The notes beneath the pieces were generated by a model, which searched no databases, was not told the origin of the DNA, and worked only from the letters and a program-made list of their open reading frames with translations. This document shows, one piece after another, positions 49,214-59,455 of a DNA stretch of 64,000 bases. Numbering within the stretch: the first letter of the stretch is position 1; every line of letters begins with the position of its first letter. Source of the DNA: Epinephelus fuscoguttatus (lineage: Eukaryota > Chordata > Actinopteri > Perciformes > Serranidae); contig NC_064752.1 of assembly GCF_011397635.1 (NCBI RefSeq), positions 4,422,607-4,486,606 of the forward strand, in the 5' to 3' direction. The translations under genes were made by a program, and so were the position numbers.

Positions 49214-49270
49214 AATATTTTCTCCTGCAATATGAAACAGTGTAAGCATGAACAACTCAAAAACAGGACT

Positions 49271-50367
49271 TTATGGCCTCTTAAGAGTTTTTTGTGGATG
49301 CTTATTTGCACTAGCTGCACTGAACAGATGTCTTTTCAGGTACTTCCTGAATGTCTTGTCTCGTAGCCCGTAAACAACTGGACTGATGAGTCGAGGCAGA
49401 ACCTGAATCAATATAGAGATAGAAAAGCGAATGGCCAGCACGCCTTTTGGGAACAAATATGTCAGACCGGCAATCATAATGTGAAAAACATAGGTGAGCA
49501 TACACAACAGCAGCTGGAAGCCGTGGAGGAGGACAGTGTTTCTGGCTTTTTTGGCATCTGTGGCAGCTGCCTTTGCGGCAAACAAGATCCTGAAGTATGT
49601 ATAGAATAGAGTGAGCCAGACAAGGACCAAAAATGTTGAGTTGGATATGTCTCTCTTCTGTGAGAGATCGGGGTTCCTGAAAATATTTTCTCTGAGACAA
49701 AAAACCCTAGAATGAAAGAATTCCATGGATTCTGTTGCCAGTGCGACAAATAAATCAGGTAGGATTGAGAGTAAACTTATCACCCATATCAGGCCGATTA
49801 TAGCATATGTTTTCCTGACCGTACAGATCTGGGTGTGGCGGAGAGGGAAGCATATGGCGATGTAACACTCTACTGCCATAACAGCTAGTGTCAGCGGATT
49901 GTTTAGATTTGCAAATATAGCAATTACTAACAAAACTATACATAAGGAGACATTAAGCGTGAACACGATGTAACTCAGGACCTGAATGAGGGTAAACAGC
50001 GTCAGCAGGATGATATCATTGAGTACCAGGTGGATGTAGAGAATGTAGCGAGGGTTCATATTGAAAACCTGCAGGGAAGGACATGAATGATAAGAAAACA
50101 AGAGAAGAAGAGTAAAAACAATGCCATTGCTTACTTCTAAAGGAATAAAATGAATTTAGTCTTTGTACATTTATGTGTACATGTTGGATTTCTACAAATA
50201 GTCAAGCTTCAGACCTGATGTTTTGTGAATGTGTGCACAAGGGTACCGTTGACATAGTTGATGGAGATGCAGAGAACCACAGTAATGACATTCTTGATAA
50301 TAGCTGTGTTTAAAGTGTCCCGATAGACCGCTGTTGTGAAATTCCTGTCACTGTTTGAAAGACTCAT
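49271..50367 (-). CDS. Odorant receptor 131-2-like GPCR, gene F
   Basis: Coding exons 50215-50367 (51 residues: MSLSNSDRNFTTAV..., sequon NFT, TM1, end HTFTKHQ, donor CATCAG|GTCTGA) and 49271-50068 (265 residues, acceptor CCCTGCAG, begins VFNMNPRYILYIHL), phase 0, total 316 residues. The intron is only 146 bp, against 0.9-1.7 kb in the other genes. TM3 ends MAVECYIAICFPLRH; TM6 ARNTVLLHGFQL; TM7 PRLISPVVYGLRDKTFRK. The frame is open in both exons. It is clearly diverged from the array. The first exon is too short to stand out by itself and was found by its TM1 and KHQ|GT end. The 3' UTR should run into the adjoining hAT-like element. Confidence 0.9.
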
Positions 50368-51682
50368 GAGTCAGCTGACGGGGTCTGTTTCACTGGAGAC
50401 AGCTGTTGGTTATTAAAGAGTAGGTTAATATGATAGAACATTATTGATCAACAGTTTGAATGAAGAATGTCTCATAATTACAAAGTTTACAATGTTGATT
50501 AAAGACACCATTAGCTTTGGACTCATACAGGCCATAAACAGTAAATATTCATAAATACTCACTTTGCTTTTACTAAGAGTTACAGTTGAAGTTACTTGAT
50601 GTTGGTATGCATTTATTTTTCATTGATATTTACACAAAAACTTATCATAAATCAATAATGTTGTCAATAGGGTTATAGTGAATCTCATTTTTGACATTCT
50701 GAGTTTCTGTTGAAGTTTTTAAATGAAGCTTTGAATGTTTGTCATCATATTTTATGACCTCATCACCCTAAAAAAAATCCTCAATGTGAAAAAAGTGATT
50801 AATCTGATAAAATGGGCTAGTGTTTTTTCTTAAATCAAGGTTACTTCATGAATGAATCTAATTTATGGTGGTGTTACATTGCTGCTTACACAGCTCTGTA
50901 ATTCCCCGTTAACACAGGTGTGTGTGTGCCTCCCTTTGCGTGCAGTGGAGATGTGTTTTTGAAAGGCTAAATGGCAATCTTGTTGTGAATTTCAAAAAGG
51001 ATTACATTTTTCTTTTACCAATACATTTTGACTTTTTTGACTTAACATTCAGGAGTTTCTAGAAATGTTTGGATCACTGGAGTCAGAAACAATCGTATGC
51101 AGCCACCACTGAAATCTCATTCTACAAATAGTGTGATATTACTTATGTTAGTCAAGCCTGTGCAGAAATACCAGGTTTAAACTGAATGAACACACATGAA
51201 GAAAAAGCCAAGGAGTATTCAAATGTTAATTTAGAATTTGAATGCCAAAGTTTAGATTGAAGCTTCAAAGTCTTTGAGACAGCCATAGTTATCAATGATA
51301 GATACAAGCAGATTACACTTTTTTCCCTAAATCAAAAAGCTGTAAACTTACGTACTTTAAATGAACCTGAAATAAAATAAAATACTTGAAAGCCAAAGCT
51401 GCTACTTCTCATCATCACACTCAAATCCTAATATGCTTTTTATCATACGAGACATTTTGACATGTTACAGTAAGATAAACACATAATGAAATGAACAATG
51501 GCAGCTTCAGTTTCAGGATTATGTCGGCTCACTGTCACACTGTCATACCTTACTGGAACATTTAAATAGAATGAGGCAATCATTAATGTTATTAGTAACT
51601 CCTGTGATTTTTCTGCTGTGACAAGGCCAAATCAAAGTGCTTTGAATAAGACATATCTCATCAACCTTTTATATGAATAATA

Positions 51683-51737
<55 letters not shown>

Positions 51738-52223
51738 GTAGTCTATAAAGAAGACGTTCAACAAGTTAAGAATTTTGGCTTGTTACAGCAGGAAAGCACA
51801 TCTGTGACTAATGCTGTCCTGGTATAGTACCAGCACTCTGAAGGGAGGCATTTAACAGAATTGCAGTTATCAATTACACCTGCGCTTTTCCTATTATCAC
51901 ATGTAAAAATGCTCTTTACATTTGCACATATCAGTGAAGAACCGAAAAAGAAAAAGATGACAGTTTTAAAGTTATAAAAAAAAATGAAATTCTGAGCACA
52001 CAAATAATTTACATTTTGATAGCCGTGAAAGGAGCAGGATTTAAACCATGTTAATTAGAAACATTAAAACATTATTGTTATTGTAAATATTATTAATTCC
52101 AGAACCAAGAACATCTGCCTTAAAATCTACACTACAGGTATAACTACACAAAAAGTAATAGTGCATTAAAACAATGTTGTTCCTTAATGCACAGAGAATA
52201 ACACAGAAAGAATCAGTACCCAC
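50368..52223. other. Predicted leader intron of gene F; microsatellite
   Basis: AT-rich, no coding frame. A (TTA)n/(CAT)n microsatellite occupies about 51684-51736. Confidence 0.4.
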
Positions 52224-52374
52224 CTATAGGCATATATGCTGATCATACACACACTAAGTCAGATGACTGTGGCAGTACTTAATTTATAGTACTTTAATGG
52301 CATGGGATTAGGAACAGTCACAGGTTTGGTGTGTGTGTTTGTGTGTGTCTATGTGTTTGTGTGTGCATGTGCAT
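52224..52374 (-). promoter_or_regulatory. Predicted promoter and leader exon of gene F with TG/CA tract
   Basis: Minus strand: ACTATAAATT (52281-52290), then about 55 bases to donor CCTATAG|GTGGGT (exon end 52224). A TG-rich tract at 52329-52374 begins 38 bp upstream of the TATA-like box. A TAATCCC word (52304-52310) lies between, as in units A-D. Confidence 0.45.
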
Positions 52375-53524
52375 ATCACTTTTGTGTGCAGTATGCCTCA
52401 TAAATTTTGCCTGGTTCCTTAATCGGAAAACAATGTATAATTTACTGTCCATGTTAGAGATGAAGTGAAGCTGGGTGTTCGCCCTCTTTAACTGTATTTG
52501 ATTCTGTGTGTATATCAGAAGTATACGATTTTATGGGATGCACAGTAGATATCGACCTATAGATTATTGACCAATAATTGGGAAATTTATATTATTATTC
52601 ATTATTCTGATATTAAAATTATAGCTGATAAGTAGAGCCGATAATACAAAGCCAAATTCCTTTAATTGAACCAACTGGCACAGTATGTACACTGCCAGTA
52701 AACATGTTGAAGAAGAAGAAGAGCAGCACACCATGCTAACTAGAAAGGCAAACGCCATTGTGGATATTTTTCACGGTTTGAGAGGAAGACAGCATGATTG
52801 TGCCAAGGGTCAGATGCAGCACTGAAATATTGTCTGCAGAGCCACTGCCTCACCTGTGAGTGGTCAGTTCAAAGTCTAGCTGCCGTCTACCTCGAGCTAG
52901 CACAGCAGCAGCGGCTAACATCCAACACCAAGCTGTTAAACGGTCCCAACAAACCACACTGACTGAGTAGCGGCTCGACTCTGTCGTTAAACCTGTTAAT
53001 AAGTGTAATGTTAGCCTTGTGATGTTAACAGTTAGCTCTGTGTGTGTGTGTGCAGGTGGACGATGGGGTGTGCTACTGTGTCGTGATAAACGGAGGGAGA
53101 GGGCACATAAGGAGGTTCTGAGCAAATCAGTACACTGTGTGCAGCTCTACAATGAAACCAGAGTTCACTCATTTTATAAACCAAAGAAAATAGAAAATCA
53201 AAATTTGGTAGTTCAGTGTTGATATTGTGGCCACTGTCACAAATAAATTGATGTACAGGAAACACAGAGCCATTTTTGTACTGTGGGACGCACTCACTAG
53301 ATTTACTTGTGTGTAAAACTTTGACATGTCTGATTTGACAGATTATATCAAAGCATTTAATTTGAAATCCTTGGCTCCTTAGCTTGGCCAAAGCTGTTTC
53401 AAACCAATTCAAACCTGATATTTTTTTTTTATCAGCAGTGGTTAACACACATATTGTAGTTTGGTTTAATTAAAAAAAAAACAAAAAAAACAAAAAACTT
53501 CTATTCAGGCGATCTCCCCACACT
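52375..53524. other. Intergenic; no gene recognised
   Basis: Mixed-composition DNA with a GC-richer stretch near 52850-53110 and a short TG run at 53039. Open frames here lack family features. Poly-A run at 53470-53500. Confidence 0.4.
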
Positions 53525-54263
53525 CAGTACGTTTACATGGACAGTTTAATTCCACTTTCATTCGGAATGAAAGGTCATTCCGATTGAAAAATGGTCATTC
53601 CGATTGAAAAATGGTCATTCCGATTGAAAATTAAATCCGATTAAAGGGGGTGGTTTATTCCGTTTGTCATTCCGAATGAAAGAATTTTGTGTGCATGTAT
53701 ACACTCATTCCTCTTTAAGTTCATTCCGTTCTGTCTGCGCATGCTTGTTTCCTTGCCCTTCTGGCGCGATGACGTATATAGTGCAACAGGCCGAGATAGA
53801 GCAGTCGGACTCGTTGCACTCACCGGTTTCCATTCACCACAGCATGGTCTTCTATCTCCCTTCTTCGACCTTCTACCTCCCTTCTCCTCCTCAACAGACA
53901 AAGCATTAGCAGAACAAGGTTGTTGTCATACTGCTGCTTCAAGAATATAAGCAAAACAAGCCCGAAAAAGGCACTAAGAACGGCGTCGTCAAGCATCTTC
54001 TTATCCGGAGCGAGGACTACAGTGTTTTCTTCCAATAAACGTCAACATGTAACATCCGCCCCGCCCCCTATCCAATCAGAAACCTTCCCTGCCCCAAACC
54101 TTGCACAGACCCGAATACAGGCGATTAAACTGATCTCCCGTGTAAACCCTCAGTCGGAATGAATATTTCTCATGTAAACTACCTGGAAAAACTTTAATTC
54201 TGAATGATTTCATTCAGATTTATTTCATTCTGAATGAGAAGCCATCATGTAACCGCACCCACT
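53525..54263. mobile_element. DNA transposon remnant with ATTCCGATT-type internal repeats
   Basis: The left end AGTACGTTTACATGGACAG resembles the right end read on the other strand (AGTGGGTGCGGTTACATGAT). Subterminal words of the CATTCNGAATGAA type recur in both orientations. Three tandem copies of a 22-bp unit (GGTCATTCCGATTGAAAAAT core) lie at about 53572-53630. Such ends suggest a PIF/Harbinger-like or similar non-autonomous element; the superfamily is not established. Confidence 0.5.
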
Positions 54264-55185
54264 GTTGCAAGACAGAGGAGAATGCTGTTGGAACTTGGAT
54301 TTTGAATTTGTTTTCCGGCCCAGAAAAGCATCAGTGACCCTCAGTCGTTAGTGAACCAAAACAATGCAGCTGGGCTCTAAATATTGCTTTAGTGTGTTTT
54401 TCTTTGGGCCCTCTGCAGTCTAATCATTAGTTAGATTAAAATAACAGGTTGCCTTTTAAATCCAGTGTGTTACAGGCATATTGTGCACTTGAAACTGAAA
54501 CAGAAACTTGTTTCTATTTAAGGCCCCTATCAGATTGAGCATGTCCTAGCAGCCTGGGGTGGCTTTTTGTAGTTGTTATCAATGAGAGGGAAATGTTTTC
54601 CTTCCTCTGTAACCGACCCATCTACCTAGTTGTACATCCACCTCATCAATTCATCACTGACCAGAAGCTTCAAGTTCACAGCAAAAACATGCATTAACAT
54701 ACACATTAACACACTCCTGCTGACAGTGTGGGAGGCAATAGAGACTTTGCTGTCTTAGGTCAGACTACAGAGCCTCCATGTTAATTTTTTGTTACTGTCA
54801 TAAATATGGGTACAACTCATTACCCATAGCTATACACCCCTAAATGACACCAAAATGCAGTAGAGATTCTCAGCATAGTTTTTTATTACATGTTTATTTT
54901 GGTACAAACATTTACCCGCCAGCGTAGTGGGTAGCCCTCTGTGATTTACTCACCAAAGGAAAATCTACCCATATTTGGCGCTTGGTGGGTGTTAATTTCA
55001 GACCCTGCCTATTGCATGAACATGATCAGGTTAGGTTGATAAAGACTTAAAGTATTTTCATTGAACGATCAGTTGATTTGCAAACTACAATGCTTGTGTT
55101 GCTGAGACAGTAGGGCTCAATTTAAGGGGAGTGGGCGGTAGGTCTTGGTGGAAGATGTTTCCACAGTATCTACTTACTTTGTTAT
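54264..55185. other. Downstream flank of gene G; nothing recognised
   Basis: No coding frame or bounded repeat seen. Confidence 0.4.
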
Positions 55186-57040
55186 TTAATACAGCAACAT
55201 CACTTTTGCTGCAGTCAGTGGTTTAATGCTTGTGCTCACTGTACATAGCAGATACCTTTTCAAATGCTGTCTGAATGCCTTGTCTCGTAGTCCGTACACA
55301 ATAGGACTGAGAAACCTGGGAAGGATCTGGACAGTGATATAGGAAGCAAAGACTATTTGTACATGATGTTTAGGAAACAAGTACAACAGAGCCTTTCGCA
55401 CTGCGTGGGCTATATAGGTTAGCATACACAACAATAGCTGAAAGCCATGGAGAAGGATTGTATTCCTGGCCTTCTTTGTGTCTCCTTTAGCTGATTTAGC
55501 TGTTTTAGCTGATTTAGCAGCTAAGAAGATCATGATGTAGGTGTAGAGGAGTGTCAGCCAAACACCAATTAGGTAAATTATGTGGGAAACATCCCTCTTT
55601 TTTAAGTGTATAGGATGTCGGAACAGGTTTTCCCTTCTACAGAACATTGTGGAATAAAATAACTGTACAGGCTCTGTTGCCAGAAGAATAATCACATCCG
55701 GCAGGGCTAAGACTGAACTCATGACCCAAATCCAACCAATCAGAACATAAGTTCTTTTGATGGTGCAGAGCTCAGCGTGTCGCAGTGGTAAACAAATAGC
55801 AATGTAGCACTCCACTGCCATGACAGCCAAATTTAATGGAGTGTTGAGGGTGGTGAAGATAGATAAGGTAATAATAAGGCAACATAAAGAAGCATTGATT
55901 CTGTAGAAGATGTAACTAAGGAGAAACAGACTGATGGTTAAAGTCAGCTGGATCATGTCGTTCACCACCAGGTGGATAAATAGGATGTAACGGGGATTCA
56001 CATAAAATATCTGAAAGAGGAGAGAAGAAAAGAAAGGAATCAGTCAGTTGAAACATCTCATCTTTCTTTATGACTTTAATCTAGGGCTGTCCTGAAAACC
56101 AGTTTTTGGGGATGGAAGCTTCAGTGGGAAATATTGCAGTTAATCAAAGCTTCAGATTTTGAAACTTTGACCAGACCTTTGACTTTTTTTGACATCTTGC
56201 TTGGGTATCTGTAACCCTGTCACGTGTGGTCAAACTGTCACAGTTTCAGTAGTGCTGGACTGCTGCTAACTGACATTAGATGAGAGCGAGTTGGACTCCT
56301 AACTATTATTAAGTTTAAATGTCCCTGTCTGAGAATAACTGATACTAATTAATGTTGATGCGTAATAAATAATGCTGGATCACTGGATTAATTATAACAT
56401 AGTATATAATGTAATAAAACATAACAAATTAACATAATACAATATGTTATAGTATGACTACAGTATAGTAAATAATAAGCAATAAATGACGATATAGTTT
56501 TGCTATGGTTAAACACAGACACCTATGACTTCAGTTCATCAAGAATTTTCTGTGTTTATGGATTTTTTGTTCATGCAGCCATGCAAGAAAAGGTTTTTTT
56601 GTTTTTTATTATTTTTGCCCCCAAAATTCAATGTATTATGTATTATTATTATGCAAATGGTCATTTGTGGAGTGAAGTGTTGTTTTAGTGAAGAAATATA
56701 ATAAAGTAAATAATGTGATAAAACATAACATATTAACATAATATAATATGTTATAGTATGACTACAGTATAGTAAATAAACAATAAATAAAGTGTAATAA
56801 CAAAATATACAAATCAGTCCAACAGAGGTTGCAGCAATAATGATTATGATATTAATAACAACAAAAATAATGAAGAAGTCTGACCTGGTGTTTTCTGAAG
56901 GTGTGAATCAGAGTACCATTGATATAGTTGATGATGAGGCCAAGAGCCACAACAATCACATTTTTGGCTACAGCTGTGTTGTAGGCGTCTCGATAGCTCA
57001 GACCAGTCGACCCGTTATAGCCATGAGATGAGGAATTCAT
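55186..57040 (-). CDS. Odorant receptor 131-2-like GPCR, gene G
   Basis: Coding exons 56885-57040 (52 residues: MNSSSHGYNGST..., sequons NSS and NGS, TM1, end HTFRKHQ, donor CACCAG|GTCAGA) and 55186-56010 (274 residues, acceptor CTCTTTCAG, begins IFYVNPRYILFIHL), phase 0, intron 874 bp, total 326 residues. TM3 ends MAVECYIAICLPLRH; TM6 ARNTILLHGFQL; TM7 PRFLSPIVYGLRDKAFRQ. The third intracellular loop is six residues longer than in the array genes because of a repeated SAKTAKSAK stretch. A CTGTAACAG acceptor-like site lies about 24 bases before the start Met. The alternative Met 13 codons upstream lies beyond it and is less likely. Confidence 0.9.
56401..56789. repeat. Direct duplication in the gene G intron
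   Basis: 56401-56487 and 56705-56789 are near-identical AT-rich copies (shared core TATGTTATAGTATGACTACA with CAGTATAGTAAATAA) separated by about 220 bp of unique sequence. Confidence 0.8.
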
Positions 57041-57768
57041 TGATCTGATAAGCAGCCTGTCGCCCTCTGTTACAGACAAAGATTTAAAATGTTTTTAATA
57101 TGGCATTACTGCAATTTTAAATTTAATTTATTTGTTTTCTATTTTGAGAGTTTTCCCATGATTGCAGGAATACCATGGGTAACAATTCAAGGAATTATGC
57201 ACAGAGAATAAAGTAAATATACAACCATGAACTCATCTGTACTTTCTCTGGAGAAAGCATTCGTCAATATACATTGCTATTTTTTGCGTGGGCCCTAAAT
57301 GTTTTACAGCATTGATAACATGCTTTACTTAAAAACAGAGAGTGGCAATATAGATTTAGGCATAGTAGTTTCAGAATGAGACTATCTAATATTCTAACTG
57401 TCTCAGTGAAAGAAAAAAGGAAAACAGTATTTGCTTTTCTATATGCACAATTTTTTAAAGTTAAAAAACATCAACAAATACCAGATAGATAAATATTAAT
57501 ATAAGGTTATGCCAAATGATCACTTTAAAAAAATGTAGGAATTAAAGTTTTTTTTTTCTCAGATGAAGTGTTTTCCACTTGCTCATACACTTCGTCTTTT
57601 AGTTGAACAATTTTGAAGATATGCTCAATTTCTCAGAAAAGTGATCACTGGGGCTCAGCATATGCCCATGTAGTTCAAAAGAATTGCCATACTGTAAAAA
57701 ACAACAACACACACATCATATTATAATAATGAAGTAACACAGTGTGGTAGCATCAAGGTTTTTCCTAC
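57041..57768. other. Predicted leader intron of gene G
   Basis: AT-rich DNA between the first coding exon and the predicted leader exon. No other feature. Confidence 0.35.
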
Positions 57769-57840
57769 CTTGGATAGTTTATTCCAGTGTCCACTTTCAT
57801 CAGTCATAAAATCTGAAATCTGTTTGATGGCTTTATATGG
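57769..57840 (-). promoter_or_regulatory. Predicted TATA promoter and leader exon of gene G
   Basis: Minus strand: CCATATAAAGCC (57829-57840), then about 60 bases to donor ATCCAAG|GTAGG (exon end 57769). No TG tract lies upstream. Confidence 0.45.
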
Positions 57841-58964
57841 AGCAGGATGATGCATGAGACTTGCATCATGTCAGAGAATGTAAGGTGACTGGACAATAAT
57901 CTGTCAGTCAAACAAGAACAAAACCTGTTTGAACATTAGAGTTGGGCAATATTGAAATTTTCTACTCATGATATATCTTTAAGAAAAATCATATACAATA
58001 TCACCCCCCCCCCAACAAAAAAAAAAAAAAAAGGCTAAAGAGGGAGATGCAAAGCACACATACAAACAGATGTGGACTGGAGAAGCAGCTGTTATAATGC
58101 TCTTAAATGGCCACAAAGTTGCCCTAGTGTATAGGCAATAAGTGCTATTTTGCACGAGGCCATGCTGAGACCAATAAATCAAATCAATGGATCACTGGTT
58201 GTAGAGGCCAAAGAACAGTTCATAGTTAGTAACAGTTAACATGATTAAAAATGTGTTACATAATTTCATGATATAGAATTACATATACATAATATGTGTT
58301 AAAAAGATACATTATATCATTTAGGATTTCATAGAGTAGTTAAAAATGTTAAAAGTATACTAGAATTCATGTGTTTATGTATGTGTAAAAGTGTGTACTT
58401 CCTCTTTAAGACTTACCTTACACTCGCCGTAGATATTCTGTTGTGGGAAGGAGATTCAGTCTGAGCTTGAGAGCGGTGGAAGCGAACGGTTTTCTTACCT
58501 TTTTCCTTCAGTGATTAGCAATATTAGTTACAACACGTGTTTTTAGCCAGCTCATTTTTCATGTCAGTGGATGTACACTTTGAGACTGAGTAATAAAACG
58601 GCAATCTTTATTTTATTACAGCGTTTCCGGAGTGAAATTTTGTGATCTGTGTTGCTGGGCTAACAACGAACACTGCTTTTGTGGACGTAACTCCTTGGTA
58701 ACAATTGACTGTGGACAGAGTAAGCCATAAGCAAGTATCTCAAGTTCTCATTTAAACCTCTACAATGGTAATGGTTATTTTTATTCAATAACACGTTTAT
58801 CAACATTGATATATGGAATAACACAGGCCTATATTATAAAAGTCAGAAACCCACTGTGGTGAGATTTTGCAGTTGCAACCAAACAAGCAGTGGAGTGGCA
58901 TGTTTCCAAATAAGCAGTCTATTACATTTAAAATATTACCATCACTGTTATTTCTCCGTGTCTT
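57841..58964. other. Intergenic; no gene recognised
   Basis: Contains a C8/A14 homopolymer pair at about 58003-58032 within a repeat-like stretch (GGGCAATATTGAAATTTT...). No coding feature. Confidence 0.4.
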
Positions 58965-59195
58965 TTGTTTCCATTAATTGCATGTTTGTTGTCTACATGT
59001 TGTAGGGTTACTGTAGCTGCCTCAGCAGAATCAGTGAGAGCTGTTGGGCTCTCAGAGCAGCGCTTTGCTCATGCTGAGTTGTCCCATGGTATGTGCGCTC
59101 TTCTTGAAGCCAGCCAGAAGTCCCTCTCCAAAGCCTCCGTGATCTCTGTCATCAAAGCAAAAGCCACAGCCGCAGCCCGTCTGACTCCCCAATAA
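58965..59195 (+). other. Unrecognised open frame next to the Rex3 element
   Basis: The frame reads ...VTVAASAESVRAVGLSEQRFAHAELSHGMCALLEASQKSLSKASV.... A CATGTTGTAG acceptor-like site lies just before VTVAAS (about 59006). Composition is Ala/Ser/Leu-rich and codon use looks coding-like. A second short stretch (KRETLFFNLLASFTSAV) follows near 59230-59285 in another phase. I do not recognise the protein. It may be a decayed repeat-derived or host gene fragment. Confidence 0.2.
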
Positions 59196-59455
59196 CTTGT
59201 TTGCTGATTCAGGAGACCCCTGCGCCAACCAAGCGTGAGACCTTGTTCTTCAACTTGCTGGCCTCCTTCACCTCTGCTGTCCACTAGTGGATTGTTAAGT
59301 TGCCTGCAGGCACTGACAGCTTTCCAACAGCAACTCCAAAAAGCTGCCTCCACAGTTGAAGTTTGACCATAGCACACTCAGATTTCATGTCCCCGTCCTC
59401 CCCTGGGATGCACTAGAAACTCCTCTGCCAGTGGGAGAACTGGATTCTTCCTGGA

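Noticed and set aside
49311-49943. Additional minus-strand frames overlapping gene F
   Set aside because: Out-of-phase shadows of the receptor's second exon.
53572-53630. Three evenly spaced short repeats, CRISPR-like at first sight
   Set aside because: Tandem without unique spacers, eukaryotic context, inside a transposon remnant.
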